Source: Carposina sasakii (Eukaryota > Arthropoda > Insecta > Lepidoptera > Carposinidae). Taken from it: a stretch of 64,000 nt of DNA. Below, piece by piece: positions 44,941 to 54,959 of the stretch; positions within the stretch are counted from its first letter, which is position 1; the number at the start of each line of letters is the position of its first letter. The position numbers and the translations under genes are program-made. The notes beneath the pieces are model-generated. The model worked only from the letters and a program-made list of their open reading frames with translations. It had not been told where the DNA came from and ran no database searches. The stretch spans positions 310,001 through 374,000 of the forward strand of contig CP053171.1 of assembly GCA_014607495.2 (NCBI GenBank). Direction: 5' to 3'.

Positions 44941-45156
44941 CTAAATTCTGGCATCACTATATTTTATACTCGGACAAGCCTGTAAGATTGCTATGACCCC
45001 ATATAGCAAGATTATCGCTATTGTAAAAGCTATAGATCTCTCTATTCTGCGCGTAGCGGCATTTCGTTTTAATAATGGAAATAGTCTTTTGTCATACATC
45101 TGGTCCTTTGCAATAACATAGAGGAATAAGATGTAGACATAGAGTGCTAATGTCAT
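44941..45156 (-). CDS. Possible small two-TM protein
   Basis: The 71-codon frame has a hydrophobic start (MTLALYVYILFLYVI) and a second hydrophobic segment (IAFTIAIILLYGVIAIL) separated by a basic stretch (LLKRNAATRRIERS). I recognise no family. Its upstream region and first codons recur inverted at 45285-45386, where the frame is broken. It may be a real short membrane protein, an exon of a larger gene, or chance. Confidence 0.25.
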   Translation of the reverse strand: MTLALYVYILFLYVIAKDQMYDKRLFPLLKRNAATRRIERSIAFTIAIILLYGVIAILQACPSIKYSDARI

Positions 45157-45386
45157 ACTAATAGTTTCGATGCACCATTAGACTTTTCGGTGTCTCACAA
45201 TTCCAGTCCTTGATACTTAGATTGCATTACTATACGTTACAATACATTAGTAATGTAGTACATTACTATACATTACACTAATAGAATCTAAGTGTCAAGG
45301 ACTGGAATTGTGAGGTACCGAAAAGTCTAATGGTGTATTGAAATAGTTAGTATGACATTAGCACTCTAAGACATCTTATTCCTCTA
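45119..45386. repeat. Inverted duplication, ~105-bp arms
   Basis: Arms 45119-45223 and 45285-45386 are inverted and about 90% alike (shared ccattagacttttcggt and cacaattccagtcctt). The 61-bp spacer is made of short cattactatac/attacacta repeats. Confidence 0.75.
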
Positions 45387-45734
45387 TGGCAATAATAAAT
45401 TGTTCTTCACTTACTTGAATATTTTTAACGGTATTGTTTATGAGCATTTGAAATACGAAGAGTATATTTTTGTAAAGTACCTAGAATATTATTCAGAAGA
45501 ACGTACCCCTGAATATCAAGTATACGTTAATATTCCCTAAGTCTGTATAAAATACGTAAACCTCTCAAAATATAAACAGGAATTTAAATTAAGTTTATAT
45601 ATAAATGCTAATTTATTACCGAATTAACAATGTTCTAAAATACTTCGTAAATATATGAATTTTCAATGATGAGCTTTGTTTTATTATGAATTGCAAATTC
45701 TCTTACATTGAATCATATTTCCACCTAATTGTAT

Positions 45735-45830
45735 CATTATTTATCGGCTGATAAAGGTTTATCGACATTGATAAGATTAGAAATCCTGCCACCAATATAT
45801 AGTTTTACTCAGCCATATTTACGCAGTAAC
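45735..45830 (+). promoter_or_regulatory. DM9 gene promoter: GATA cluster, TATA box, initiator
   Basis: Four GATA/TATC motifs lie within about 40 bp (45739-45778: tttatcggctgataaagg, then tttatcgac and ttgataaga). They are followed by TATATAG at 45796-45802 and an initiator-like gCAGTa with its A at 45825, 29 bp after the TATA start. In insects GATA factors drive fat-body and blood-cell genes; the role here is inferred. Confidence 0.5.
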
Positions 45831-45889
45831 AAAAGATAAACGAAACAAAACTGTGCATTTTGCAAAGTGTTATTTGAAGTGATCAGAAA

Positions 45890-46687
45890 ATGAGTAACTT
45901 TCCCCCTCCGCCGCCGCCATATTTCGGGCCACCGCCACCCCCATGGGGCCCACAACAGCATCATCCCCACCATCCTCACCATCCTCACCATCCTCCACCC
46001 CCTCCACCTCATCATCCACCACCCCACCCTTACCCCTCAGACCCAAACGTGCCACATCCATACCCTTATTACGTGCCAAGTGTAATGATTCCCTACCCAA
46101 TGGCTCCAATGATGCCAACTCCAGCGCCATCAGATGGTGGCCAACCGACTTACATAACCAACTACATCTACCACGGAGAATCGTCAGCCACACCGGATAC
46201 CGCATCAGATGTTCCAGAAATTGCGGAATGTTCTGGAGACTACGAATGGGTTCCATCAACAGCTACCACTGCTTCTGCATTAACTGGTAGAGCGGTTGTT
46301 GGAGGAAAAGAAGGTTGGGACGGTAGTCCCCTTTGGGTTATCAGGGCTTGGCATAACGGAGACTTAATACCTGGAAAGCTATCTGTAAGACACAATGCTG
46401 CATCTATAATGCATTGCGGTAAAGAAGTACCTGTGCAAAATATTGAAGTTCTATGTTCTTCGCCAAATTCTTTGAGATGGGTACCAGCGTCCAATGGGTC
46501 AGTACCACCGAGTGCAATCAATGGTGGTACCACGGCCACCGGTGAGACGCTCTATATCGGCAGGGCAAGGCATCAGCTATCTATAACACCTGGGAAGGTG
46601 CACCCGAGCCATGGATCATGCTATATAGGATTTGCTGGACAGGAGGTTGCACATAAGATGTATGATGTGTTATGCAGGGTTAGTTAA
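45890..46687 (+). CDS. DM9-domain (DUF3421) protein, His/Pro-rich N-terminus
   Basis: The single-exon, 265-aa protein is likely a cytosolic carbohydrate-binding or pathogen-responsive protein. Residues 4-60 are very rich in Pro, His and Tyr (PPPPPP, HHPHHPHHPHH), with no signal peptide. Two DM9 repeats follow: 118-189 (YEWVPSTA, LWVIRAWHNGDLIPGKL, then VLC) and 195-261 (LRWVPASNG, LYIGRARHQLSITPGKV, YIGFAGQEV, VLC). Family knowledge: a DM9 protein of oysters binds mannose, and mosquito PRS1 responds to Plasmodium; neither shows what this one does. The ATG context (aaaATGAG) is good, and a TATA box lies 88-94 bp upstream. A 115-codon ORF in another frame over the His region is a shadow. Confidence 0.92.
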   Translation: MSNFPPPPPPYFGPPPPPWGPQQHHPHHPHHPHHPPPPPPHHPPPHPYPSDPNVPHPYPYYVPSVMIPYPMAPMMPTPAPSDGGQPTYITNYIYHGESSATPDTASDVPEIAECSGDYEWVPSTATTASALTGRAVVGGKEGWDGSPLWVIRAWHNGDLIPGKLSVRHNAASIMHCGKEVPVQNIEVLCSSPNSLRWVPASNGSVPPSAINGGTTATGETLYIGRARHQLSITPGKVHPSHGSCYIGFAGQEVAHKMYDVLCRVS

Positions 46688-47110
46688 CAAGTAAAGATAG
46701 CAAGCGAAAAGAAATGAAGCAAAGAGACAAAGAACTGATAACAAAAAAACATGACTATACTCACGAACCAACACTTGACCAAAGATAACAAAATATATGT
46801 AAATAGAAATAACTCGATGAAATCAGTAGATTGGAAATTTTTAAAGTAGTACTCAAGAAGCTGTGAGTCATACGACATACGACATGATTTTCAGCAATAA
46901 TGATTGATATTTTTTGGATTGACTTTTGGTACAACATATACATTACCCCTTGAGAAGTTGGGCAAAGCTGTATGCAAATTACACACCTTGTCCACGTGTC
47001 GGCCATTATGAATTACCCTGTGGCAATGGATTTAAAATGTGGCTTGTCAGCATGTTCCGGATTTTGGTGCCAATTTTAACTCTGAATGGGAAAGGAAATA
47101 ACTCAATGTA

Positions 47111-47116
47111 AATAAA
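47111..47116 (+). terminator. Possible poly(A) signal of the DM9 gene
   Basis: AATAAA lies 424 bp after the stop and is followed by a T-rich stretch. Part of the UTR between (46930-47020) looks like a dispersed repeat also seen at 53630-53700. Confidence 0.4.
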
Positions 47117-47119
47117 GAG

Positions 47120-48805
47120 TTTATGTAAATAGATTTTTGTTTTATTTCGCTTCTACATTAATAATAGGACAGGAAATGATAATAATATGAGAGATAGCAT
47201 ATACGAGTACCTATGTGCTGTATGTTATTCCTTTTTATGTATTGATAACATTATTTCAGATTAGTTATTTGATGGCTAAAATTAAAATACAAGAGATTGT
47301 GAGTGTTTACTGATAAGAAATTAGCTTTGAAATACGGATTTATAGACAGATAGACCTGACGAATATATGTTAAATTTTAAATTATAGTAAAATTTAACTT
47401 TTATTTCATTATTAATTACATGCTATTAAGGATACAGTACTCAAAGATGTGTTCCTAAATAGTAGATAAAGAAGATAATGATATCAGACAGTCACAATAA
47501 GCAATAAATATGTTGGAACATGATTTTGCCGTAAACTTAATTTCCTTTGAAGTTGCATTATATTATCAATGGGCATATAAATTAAGGGCTTCATAAATAA
47601 TAAACGAAGTAAGAACATGACTAGTTATTACATATTTATCATGACCTTAGGTAATCGGAGCGTGGGTAACGCCGATGATCGATAGTGGGTCACTGAACTG
47701 TCTGTCATGTCTCACCATAGCATAGTAATTTTATAGTGCGTTAACTCCTGCCCTAAGGTACAAGTCTTAAGGTCAAGGTTAACACAACGCACCGTCCTGA
47801 TCGGACCAAATGAATGTATTCCTATTGGTTTGTAAAGCCAATCGGATAAGATGTGTCAGGACCATAGCAAGTGGAGATCCGTAGTCTCGGCTTACCTCTC
47901 CGGGTCAGAGGCCGGATTTTATGGATGTAGGTTGGACCTAGAGGAACCATATGGTCCCACTAATCGGACTATGTAATCAAGACATGTATGTAATGTAATG
48001 TTACATGTATATTACGCGTTAAGTAAATTTTTATGAGTATATAATTTAACTATAAAATGTTACTACCAAACCCGTACTGTAGTACTAAAGCTATAGGAAT
48101 AACATTAATGTCGCTGTAATCAGTAAGTAGAAGCAAGCAGTCGAACCAAGTATGTAGAGAACAATCCTAGATGCGCTATTAGTACTATTTTTATTTAAGT
48201 GCGAGTTTTTTTTTACACAGTGCGCATTCTGTATCTTTACCTACTCGTACTGTCAATAAAATTATTTTATGGCCCTGCTAAAGGAGTTTACACACTGGTA
48301 GTTTTAATTATGTACACTATGGTGTTATGTCAGTATGTCACCTTTTCTTACTATTGTTTGAATGACACAATTTAAACTTTATAATTTACACTTTAAGGTT
48401 CATTTCAACAAGATAAATATCAGCAGTTAAAAATTAGACGCGAAATTAAGTGACATCACCTTAGCAATTGACTTTTGTTCCAAACCAACAGATATACACC
48501 TGTGTTACTGATATTAGACCTTATTCTGTGGATGTTAGGGTTATGTGAATTTATCTAATAAAGTTGGGATGCAACAAGTACAAATGTTAAGGCAACGTTG
48601 CTTTACATGTTTTAATTAAATACGATAAGACAAATGAACCTTAATTGAGTGAGTATGAGCTATGATATTATAACCTATAACCACTTATAAAAGTTTTATC
48701 GAGATCCATAGGCTGAAATAACAATACATACAATACATAAGACTATATTGATTTGATTTTCTGTTCACAATTAGCTGGGGTATCATAACATGGCAAGGTA
48801 TCTGT
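47120..48805. other. Intergenic DNA between the DM9 gene and the second LTR element
   Basis: The stretch holds a repeat-like part at 47870-47990 (family F-like ggacctagaggaaccatatg). Otherwise there is no gene, RNA or element with readable ends. Confidence 0.4.
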
Positions 48806-48810
48806 TATAT

Positions 48811-49245
48811 ATGACGTAGATGGATCGAGTGGCGTGCCGTTAGGTGTGTCCGACATCTTCCAAAATCCGAAATAAAGAATGCGGCGTGTAGTAAACAAGC
48901 TTAATTAGGAATCACAAACACTTTCACTGTATCTACGCACAAGATTACTAGGATTCTAGCGGATAACGTAGAAACGTGGTAAGTACAAGACAGAGGCTGA
49001 TTAGCACCCGTGCTTCGCTCCAGACGCAACAAAAAGCCCAGAATACCCTCCGGCTCAATTCAAACGACCCGGTGGTCGTTGTAAATCTACAGTGGCGCCC
49101 TCTCAGTACTCTGTCTTGTCTTTACCCAAGTGACAGCTGTCCTCAAGTCAATGATAGCTGTCGACTTGACGTTTCTAACTTCAACGATTGAAAATAGATG
49201 GCGTTGGAGATCCGACTGTAGGATATGACATCTTGATCTCCGACA
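48811..49245 (-). repeat. 3' LTR of the mosaic element
   Basis: It has TG..CA ends if taken as 48812-49245. It contains the first 15 codons of gag (ATG at 48856-48854), which here run out into flanking DNA. Confidence 0.8.
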
Positions 49246-49563
49246 CGGCCATTTTGACAACTCACGCGTCCTCGCGTGGGGTTTCTGGAAAGAAAGAGGA
49301 TTTCGCAAAGTAACATGTATCACGCTCGGTCTTTCTGACCATTGGGACAGTAAAAACTTATTTTAAACGTTACTAAACCTTTATTTCAAACGAACCAATA
49401 TCATCATAATCAAAATTGAAAATCATTTTACTATACCAAATTGTTACAAATTTACTTGCATACTATTAAACAAAGAAATCGACTATAATCGTCACACACA
49501 AGGTAAATAATTCCAAAACAAGGCTACAGTATGCACAATCCATATAGAGTAACGTCAGTCAAG

Positions 49564-49850
49564 TAAGTCTAGTTGCCTCAATCTAGCAACTCTTGGAAAC
49601 TTCCATCCAGCTTCCGTAAACCAGTCTAGTCACTTCTATCCAGTTACTCTTGGAAACTTCCATCCAGCTTCCGTATACCAGTCTAGTCACTTCCATCCAG
49701 TGACTCTTAGAAACTTACATCCAGCTTCCGTATACCAGTCTAGTCACTTCCATCCAGTGACTCTTAGAAACTTCCATCCAGCTTCCGTATACCAGTCTAG
49801 TCACTTCCATCCAGTGACTCTTGAATACCTCTATCCGGTATCCGTAAACC
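49564..49850 (-). repeat. 57-bp tandem repeat, about five units
   Basis: Units start with ccagtctagtcacttc at 49621, 49678, 49735 and 49792, plus a diverged unit before. The period is exactly 57 bp. The array lies between the ORF stop and the 3' LTR. Confidence 0.85.
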
Positions 49851-49873
49851 ACTCTCAATCAGTCAACTCAACA

Positions 49874-50845
49874 TTAATTTGAACATGACGGTCCATCCCC
49901 GTCAAGTTCGCACAGATTATCATCACGGTCACATGTCAGCATGTCATTGGTAATGTCATTCGCAGGCATTCGCCTAAGTCTGTCATGTGCGTACTTATAG
50001 GTTCTATTGGAATTAAGGGCTTTAAGAACATAACGATTACCTTCAAGTACCTCCGATACCCTAAAAGGACCTCTATACTTCGGATCAATTAATCGAATTT
50101 CGAGTTCACCTGTAGTTACACGAGTTTTTGGCAAACCTGTTGTAAAATAACTGGAATATTCACCTAAAATAGTTAAAAGATCTGACTTTTTACAAGAGGG
50201 TATATCTGTGTCAACATTACTAAAGTCGTTACTGATACTAGAATCGGTTAAAACGTCACAATTTAAAACTGTCAAATTATTTTGTTTTGAAATGCTAAAA
50301 TTATTTGTTGACAAGTTAATAACGAAGCCTTGACTCAATATTTCACGACCTAGCATAATATCACTACGCATATACACATCGGGTAAAACATGTAATAAAA
50401 GTTCTAAACTATAATCATTAATTTCAACATTACACAGTATTTGCTGGGTGCTGAATACACTGGTTTGACCAATTCCCGTTAGAGAGACAGTTTTAGCAAT
50501 TCTTTTACCATTGAAACTTGATGCAACGCTTTCTTTTATTAGTGAACACTCAGCACCCGAATCAAAATGAAAATCATAAAATCTACCTTGATTATTAAGA
50601 GCGCCGGTCGGTGGTAAAGCGGTAAGTGCAACTATCTTTCGTGGATTCAGACGAATTTGACCTCGGCGCACCTCGAAGCCTAGGTACTCTACTTTTTCTT
50701 TCAGGAATGAGCACTTTTTAGGATTTAACGAAAATCCCTTCCCAGAAAGAACTTCTAATACTACCTTTAGTCTATCGAAAGCTTCGTCGATGTTACTGGC
50801 CACAACTAGCACGTCATCCATGTACACTACAACGTACTTGTTCAC
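49874..50845 (-). CDS. Scrambled pol ORF: RT piece, protease, RT linker, integrase end
   Basis: The 323-codon open frame is made of parts in the wrong order. Residues 1-80 are an RT palm piece (YMDD at 8-11, then NPKKCSFLKEKVEYLGF). Residues 85-170 are a protease (DSGAECSL at 95-102, IMLGREIL). Residues 171-254 resemble the protease-RT spacer and the RT entry (GELEIRLIDP). From 255 on, the sequence is an integrase C-terminus (YRGPFRVSEVLEGNRYVLKA). The joins are at about 50600 and 50083. The frame is open across both, but it lacks any complete enzyme except perhaps the protease. Confidence 0.85.
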   Translation of the reverse strand: MNKYVVVYMDDVLVVASNIDEAFDRLKVVLEVLSGKGFSLNPKKCSFLKEKVEYLGFEVRRGQIRLNPRKIVALTALPPTGALNNQGRFYDFHFDSGAECSLIKESVASSFNGKRIAKTVSLTGIGQTSVFSTQQILCNVEINDYSLELLLHVLPDVYMRSDIMLGREILSQGFVINLSTNNFSISKQNNLTVLNCDVLTDSSISNDFSNVDTDIPSCKKSDLLTILGEYSSYFTTGLPKTRVTTGELEIRLIDPKYRGPFRVSEVLEGNRYVLKALNSNRTYKYAHDRLRRMPANDITNDMLTCDRDDNLCELDGDGPSCSN

Positions 50846-50853
50846 GAGATCGC

Positions 50854-52125
50854 CTAGAGCATGTACGAGGCTATAGAAGTTTGTCCTATACCAGTCATAG
50901 AAACATTGTCATAAATTCGCTTACCACTAAATTTCAAAGCAATCGATTCTTTAACTAAGGAACACTCTGAACCTGAGTCGTAAGTAAATGGGAATGACTC
51001 ACCAGAGTGACGCAGAGAACCCGAAGGCGCATTCACAATGCACACGTCTACTCGCTTTTCCTTAGCTGGACCAGTTCCAGTGCCGCCGCCGGTACCGTTG
51101 TTCCCCTCCTTGATTTTCCTCTTCGGGCAGTCGGATGCATAGTGGCCTTGTTCCCGGCAGTTGAAGCAGGTGATGCGATCGGTTCTCCCTGTAGGTTGGT
51201 TGGTCGAGTTATGGTCCCCGTGAAAGGACCTGTGTTTGGACCGGTCATCTTGCTTCTTCGAATTGGCTTTGTTGCGACATTGAAGAGATTTGTGGCCTAG
51301 TTGTCCACAATTAAAGCACTTGATGGTCACAGCAGATCCATTAGGTCGGTTTCTTTTTAGGTCGGGTCCATCACGATAAATACTTGATGAATAACTTCTC
51401 TTCAGGAACGAGACAGCCTTCAATTCCTTTTGTAAATGGTTACGCGTCTTGATGTCAGTCGTTATAGCAATCCTCTGAACACGTGGCTCTTGTTTTGAAA
51501 TATCAGCTAAGACAGTGGCTATTGCTATCTGTTCTGTAGTCAGTCCATTCCACCTTGCCATTAAGGATGTTATGAGGGTAGCGGCGTATGAGGCCAGGCA
51601 CTCGTTATCTCTCGGTTTCTTGTCGTGCATACTGATGAGAAAGGAAGCAGCAGTTTCAGGACAGTCATACCTTGCTACGAAAAGCTCCTTAAAATCGGCC
51701 CACGTCATATTAGGAAACGATATTGAAGACAGCCAAGATGATGCTTCGCCCTTGAGTGCGTGGCTTAACGCGATCATCAGAGAAGATCCATGGCGATGTC
51801 GATCTGTGATACACATGTCCGCGGTCGTTATCCAAGCTCGGGCGTCGATGTCTCTTTTCTCTGGGTCGAAATCAGGAAGGCGAATAGAGTCCGAAGATGC
51901 AGGTAGTTTTATTGCTTGCACCAACGCCAGAAAATTTTGATTTTGTTGCTCGAAGAGAAGACGCCATTTTTCTTCGCTCGAGTCACTATTTGAAGCACGT
52001 GTTTCATGTGGGTGATCCGGGTTGCATCCCACGCCTGATGACGTAGATGGATCGAGTGGCGTGCCGTTAGGTGTGTCCGACATCTTCCAAAATCCGAAAT
52101 AAAGAATGCGGCGTGTAGTAAACAA
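50854..52125 (-). CDS. Gag of the mosaic element, with a truncated protease tail
   Basis: The frame is open from 52125, but the likely start is the second Met (52083, MSDTPNGTP). The capsid-like region (about 75-200) contains GEASSWLSSISFPNMTWADF. Two CCHC knuckles follow (CFNCGQLGHKSLQC and CFNCREQGHYASDC). The frame then enters a protease start (YDSGSECSLVKES) that breaks off after GIGQTS, where the sequence jumps out of frame into the RT piece. It is intact as a Gag protein. Confidence 0.9.
   Translation of the reverse strand: MFTTRRILYFGFWKMSDTPNGTPLDPSTSSGVGCNPDHPHETRASNSDSSEEKWRLLFEQQNQNFLALVQAIKLPASSDSIRLPDFDPEKRDIDARAWITTADMCITDRHRHGSSLMIALSHALKGEASSWLSSISFPNMTWADFKELFVARYDCPETAASFLISMHDKKPRDNECLASYAATLITSLMARWNGLTTEQIAIATVLADISKQEPRVQRIAITTDIKTRNHLQKELKAVSFLKRSYSSSIYRDGPDLKRNRPNGSAVTIKCFNCGQLGHKSLQCRNKANSKKQDDRSKHRSFHGDHNSTNQPTGRTDRITCFNCREQGHYASDCPKRKIKEGNNGTGGGTGTGPAKEKRVDVCIVNAPSGSLRHSGESFPFTYDSGSECSLVKESIALKFSGKRIYDNVSMTGIGQTSIASYML
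52023..52038 (-). promoter_or_regulatory. Primer-binding site of the mosaic element, inside gag
   Basis: Directly after the LTR end the minus strand reads TCAGGCGTGGGAT, two bases different from the site in the gypsy element at 34262. The gag frame runs through it as SGVGCN. Confidence 0.5.
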
Positions 52126-52472
52126 GCTTAATTAGGAATCACAAACACTTTCACTGTATCTACGCACAAGATTACTAGGATTCTAGCGGATAACGTAGAA
52201 ACGTGGTAAGTACAAGACAGAGGCTGATTAGCACCCGTGCTTCGCTCCAGACGCAACAAAAAGCCCAGAATACCCTCCGGCTCAATTCAAACGACCCGGT
52301 GGTCGTTGTAAATCTACAGTGGCGCCCTCTCAGTACTCTGTCTTGTCTTTACCCAAGTGACAGCTGTCCTCAAGTCAGTGATAGCTGTCGACTTGACGTT
52401 TCTAACTTCAACGATTGAAAATAGATGGCGTTGGAGATCCGACTGTAGGATATGACATCTTGATCTCCGACA
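52038..52472 (-). repeat. 5' LTR of the mosaic element
   Basis: This is the partner of 48811-49245. The gag ATG (52083-52081) and 15 codons lie within it. Confidence 0.8.
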
Positions 52473-52584
52473 TATATTTATATTAGTCTCTAAATGTGGA
52501 AACTTTTAAGTGGTAAATAGTTGCTTATGTTGTAATAATCTTAGTTGTTGTCAACCGTTTGTTTCCCGAATAAAATAAAATAAA

Positions 52585-53155
52585 ATAACAGGGTCAAATG
52601 TAAAAGATCAATGACACGTCACTTGTCACTTGACTTATCGCCTGAGAAAACAATCCTGAGTTCCTTATGCGGGGTTTACACGGGTGACTAAAGCCGCACG
52701 ACTTTGGCCGCACGGCAAAAATCGACCGTCTAAATGGCAATTCGGCTAGATCGCAGGTGACTAAAGTCGCAAGCCCCAAAGTTGGTAGGCATCCAACTTT
52801 AAGGCGTGCAGCGCCCCGTTGCATGCGTTGGTGACTAAAATCGACTGTGTAAACGATCAGTTGCAGGCGATCGCCCGCCGCATGAGGTGTTTTCGCGCCA
52901 ATTTGCGCACGTTCTTCTACTACTGCAAACGCCTATACTGGTCAACATTTTCGAAGGAAATGGCCGAGTTCCATGCGATTTTAGTCACCAGTGTAAACGG
53001 ACGGTCAATGCGGCGTGCCCAGGCGATTTGTAAAGTGATTAGCCGCATGGCGGAAATCGACCCATGTAAACCCCCCATTAGTCGACTTTTAGAACATGCA
53101 CGGAAGGAGAGGCAGCTGGTGCATTCCAGTGAAACCCTAGCACAGGATTGTAAGT
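52585..53155 (+). repeat. SINE-like family B, copy split by a MITE
   Basis: The left part ends gagttcctta (52667) and the right part resumes ttagtcgacttttagaacat (53078). The missing middle is replaced by the Harbinger-type element. Confidence 0.75.
52668..53077. mobile_element. Harbinger-type MITE nested in the SINE
   Basis: The 410-bp element has ends tgcggggtttacacgggt and acccatgtaaacccccca (18-bp inverted, two mismatches) and a 3-bp TTA duplication (52665-52667 and 53078-53080), the PIF/Harbinger pattern. The interior repeats ggtgactaaag(c/t)cgca motifs several times. The ORFs over it are not genes. Confidence 0.85.
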
Positions 53156-53159
53156 AGAT

Positions 53160-54045
53160 ATTATTTATAACTAGCGCCCAGGATCTCGTCCGTGTGAAAA
53201 GGCATTATACCAGTGCGAAGCCGTGGCCCCTAGTTATACATATAAACCTTCCTTTTTAATCACTTCTATTAAAAAAACCGCATCAAAATCCGTTGCGTAG
53301 TAATAAATATCTAAGCATAGGTACATAGAGACAGGCAGCGCGAAGCGACTTTGTTTTAGTATGAAGTGATTGATGACTTTAATAAAACACATTAATACCT
53401 CAATAACCACCTTATAAGGTAAGTGGATAAAACGTTTCCCGTATTTAAAATTCACCATGCCTTATCCCCAAGAGCCATTGAAACCTTTAAGTTTTGAAGT
53501 TTAAGACTTTGTACAAACGGACTTTCACAGAGTAAAGTTTAGGGTTACGCGACACTTTGTGAACCTTGACAGGTTATACTCCGGTATGAAACTGACGCGA
53601 GCACACGAGGTAACTACATACATACACATAGTTACCCCCATTATCCCCCAAAGAGGTTGGGCAGAAGTGTGCAAATTACACACCCACTTTTCATTAGTTA
53701 GCAAAGTCCCTCGTGGTAAGGGGTGACCTACCGCCGCTTTTCGAGCACTAATACAACAATCTAGCTACCAGTAACGAATCCAATGGGAAATGACCCAGGA
53801 ACATAAATAAATCCAGGACCTATGGCGTCACTACCAACTACACCAATCGTCCGTCTACGGGGGAAAGACCAGCTCTTGGAGTGTCACTGCCAAATCTGAA
53901 TGTATGCCCCTAGCAAAGTTGTATCTAATGTTCTCTTCTCTACGCCTTAACACAAGAATACTCACAAACAACGTATAGTATAGTATACATACCTTAACAA
54001 AGTACACAGACCTTACCAGTCGCATCTAATCATGCTAATTGCACG
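53160..54045. other. Intergenic repeats, poorly defined
   Basis: A degraded, reversed Helitron-like copy begins at 53173 (ctagcgcccaggatctcgtc). A dispersed repeat at 53630-53880 is also hinted at 46930 and 43495. No gene is seen. Confidence 0.4.
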
Positions 54046-54160
54046 CTTGATTCAGTCGGTCTGTTTGTCACCAACTCGGCAGTCTCTGTGCACGTTGTTT
54101 TGAGTTCAAAGTTGAGTGTTCTCAGTGTTTCAGAGGTTACCAGTGAATTTATTTGTGAAT
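54046..54160 (+). promoter_or_regulatory. Possible promoter and untranslated first exon of the adaptor gene
   Basis: A TCAGT initiator (54052-54056) is followed by GC-richer, stop-rich sequence that looks like an insect 5' UTR, with a possible donor near 54136 (cagaggttacc). It lies 2.4 kb upstream of the coding start at 56499. This rests on composition and one motif. Confidence 0.2.
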
Positions 54161-54822
54161 GTTGAGGATTTTGAGGGAATATACTATATTTTGGGTATGT
54201 TTGTTTATGAATTTGTGGATGGTGGCGCGATTCCTTGGACCTATTCCTCGGTTTGAGTTCCGGTAGATGCAAATGATATACAGATATACATCTTTGATTC
54301 CGAGTTATAGGTGTTTTTAAAAGTAATAGATATGTATATTATTAAGTATTCACTATTTACAAAAACCTTATTTCTTTGGGACTAGGTTAAAAAACAGTGA
54401 GGCGTAGGTATGTAATGTACCCATATTTTTGCTGTCAGTCTTAAAAAGTTACGAGTATTTAAATATTGACCCTATCTCACTTAGATTTTGATTTGCTGGA
54501 AGAAATCTCTTATACAGAGCTAATCAAGTTTTAATTACTATATTGCTTTGTGTACCAGAGAGAATAAGGATAAAATAAGCAACCATACAGCCTTTATCTT
54601 AACACGGTGCCAAAAATAAATGTGAGACATGCGCATGACTAAATAAATAGGTACCTAGCAAATGTCTACTTGAACAAGAGAGGTGAAGTCATAGACAATC
54701 ATACTAGACTGTCTAATTGATGAATTACTAACAATAGTAGGGTTCCGTATAAGGTGTTAGTAATCCATTTTATCTGAAATTATGCATATATTATGTCGTA
54801 GGTGTTAGATATATTCTTCTTC

Positions 54823-54945
54823 TTCTTCAGCCTATCGTAGTCCACTGCTGGACGTAGGCCTCCCCCAGGGCACGCCATAAGGCTACTGCCACGCTGGGCA
54901 GGCGGGTTGGTGACCGCAATGTGATTTTCGGACTATGTTGTTAGA
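54823..54945 (+). repeat. SINE-like family C, truncated plus copy
   Basis: It begins with a ttcttcttcttc run and cctatcgtagtccactgctg. An internal deletion follows ggcacgccataaggctactg. Confidence 0.7.
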
Positions 54946-54959
54946 TATATTACGATGTC

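Larger units (their letters stand above)
48811..52472 (-). mobile_element. Non-autonomous mosaic LTR retrotransposon (gypsy-like)
   Basis: It is bounded by 435-bp direct repeats (48811-49245 and 52038-52472) that differ at one base by eye (a at 49151, g at 52378), and flanked by tatat on both sides. It carries an intact gag and a single fused ORF of rearranged protease, RT and integrase pieces. It lacks the RT fingers, RNase H and integrase core, so it cannot move without help. The near-identical LTRs show that the rearranged form itself was recently copied. The flanking tatat lies in AT-rich DNA, so the exact ends are uncertain by a base or two. Confidence 0.8.

Noticed and set aside
45943..46290. 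Ser/Pro/Thr-rich ORF overlapping the DM9 gene
   Set aside because: It is a frame-shifted shadow of the His/Pro-coding repeats.
51515..51940. 141-codon plus ORF inside the mosaic element
   Set aside because: It is the antisense shadow of the gag frame.
52819..53157. 112-codon ORF with basic residues
   Set aside because: It lies inside the Harbinger-type MITE and its host SINE; its repeats come from the MITE's internal motif.
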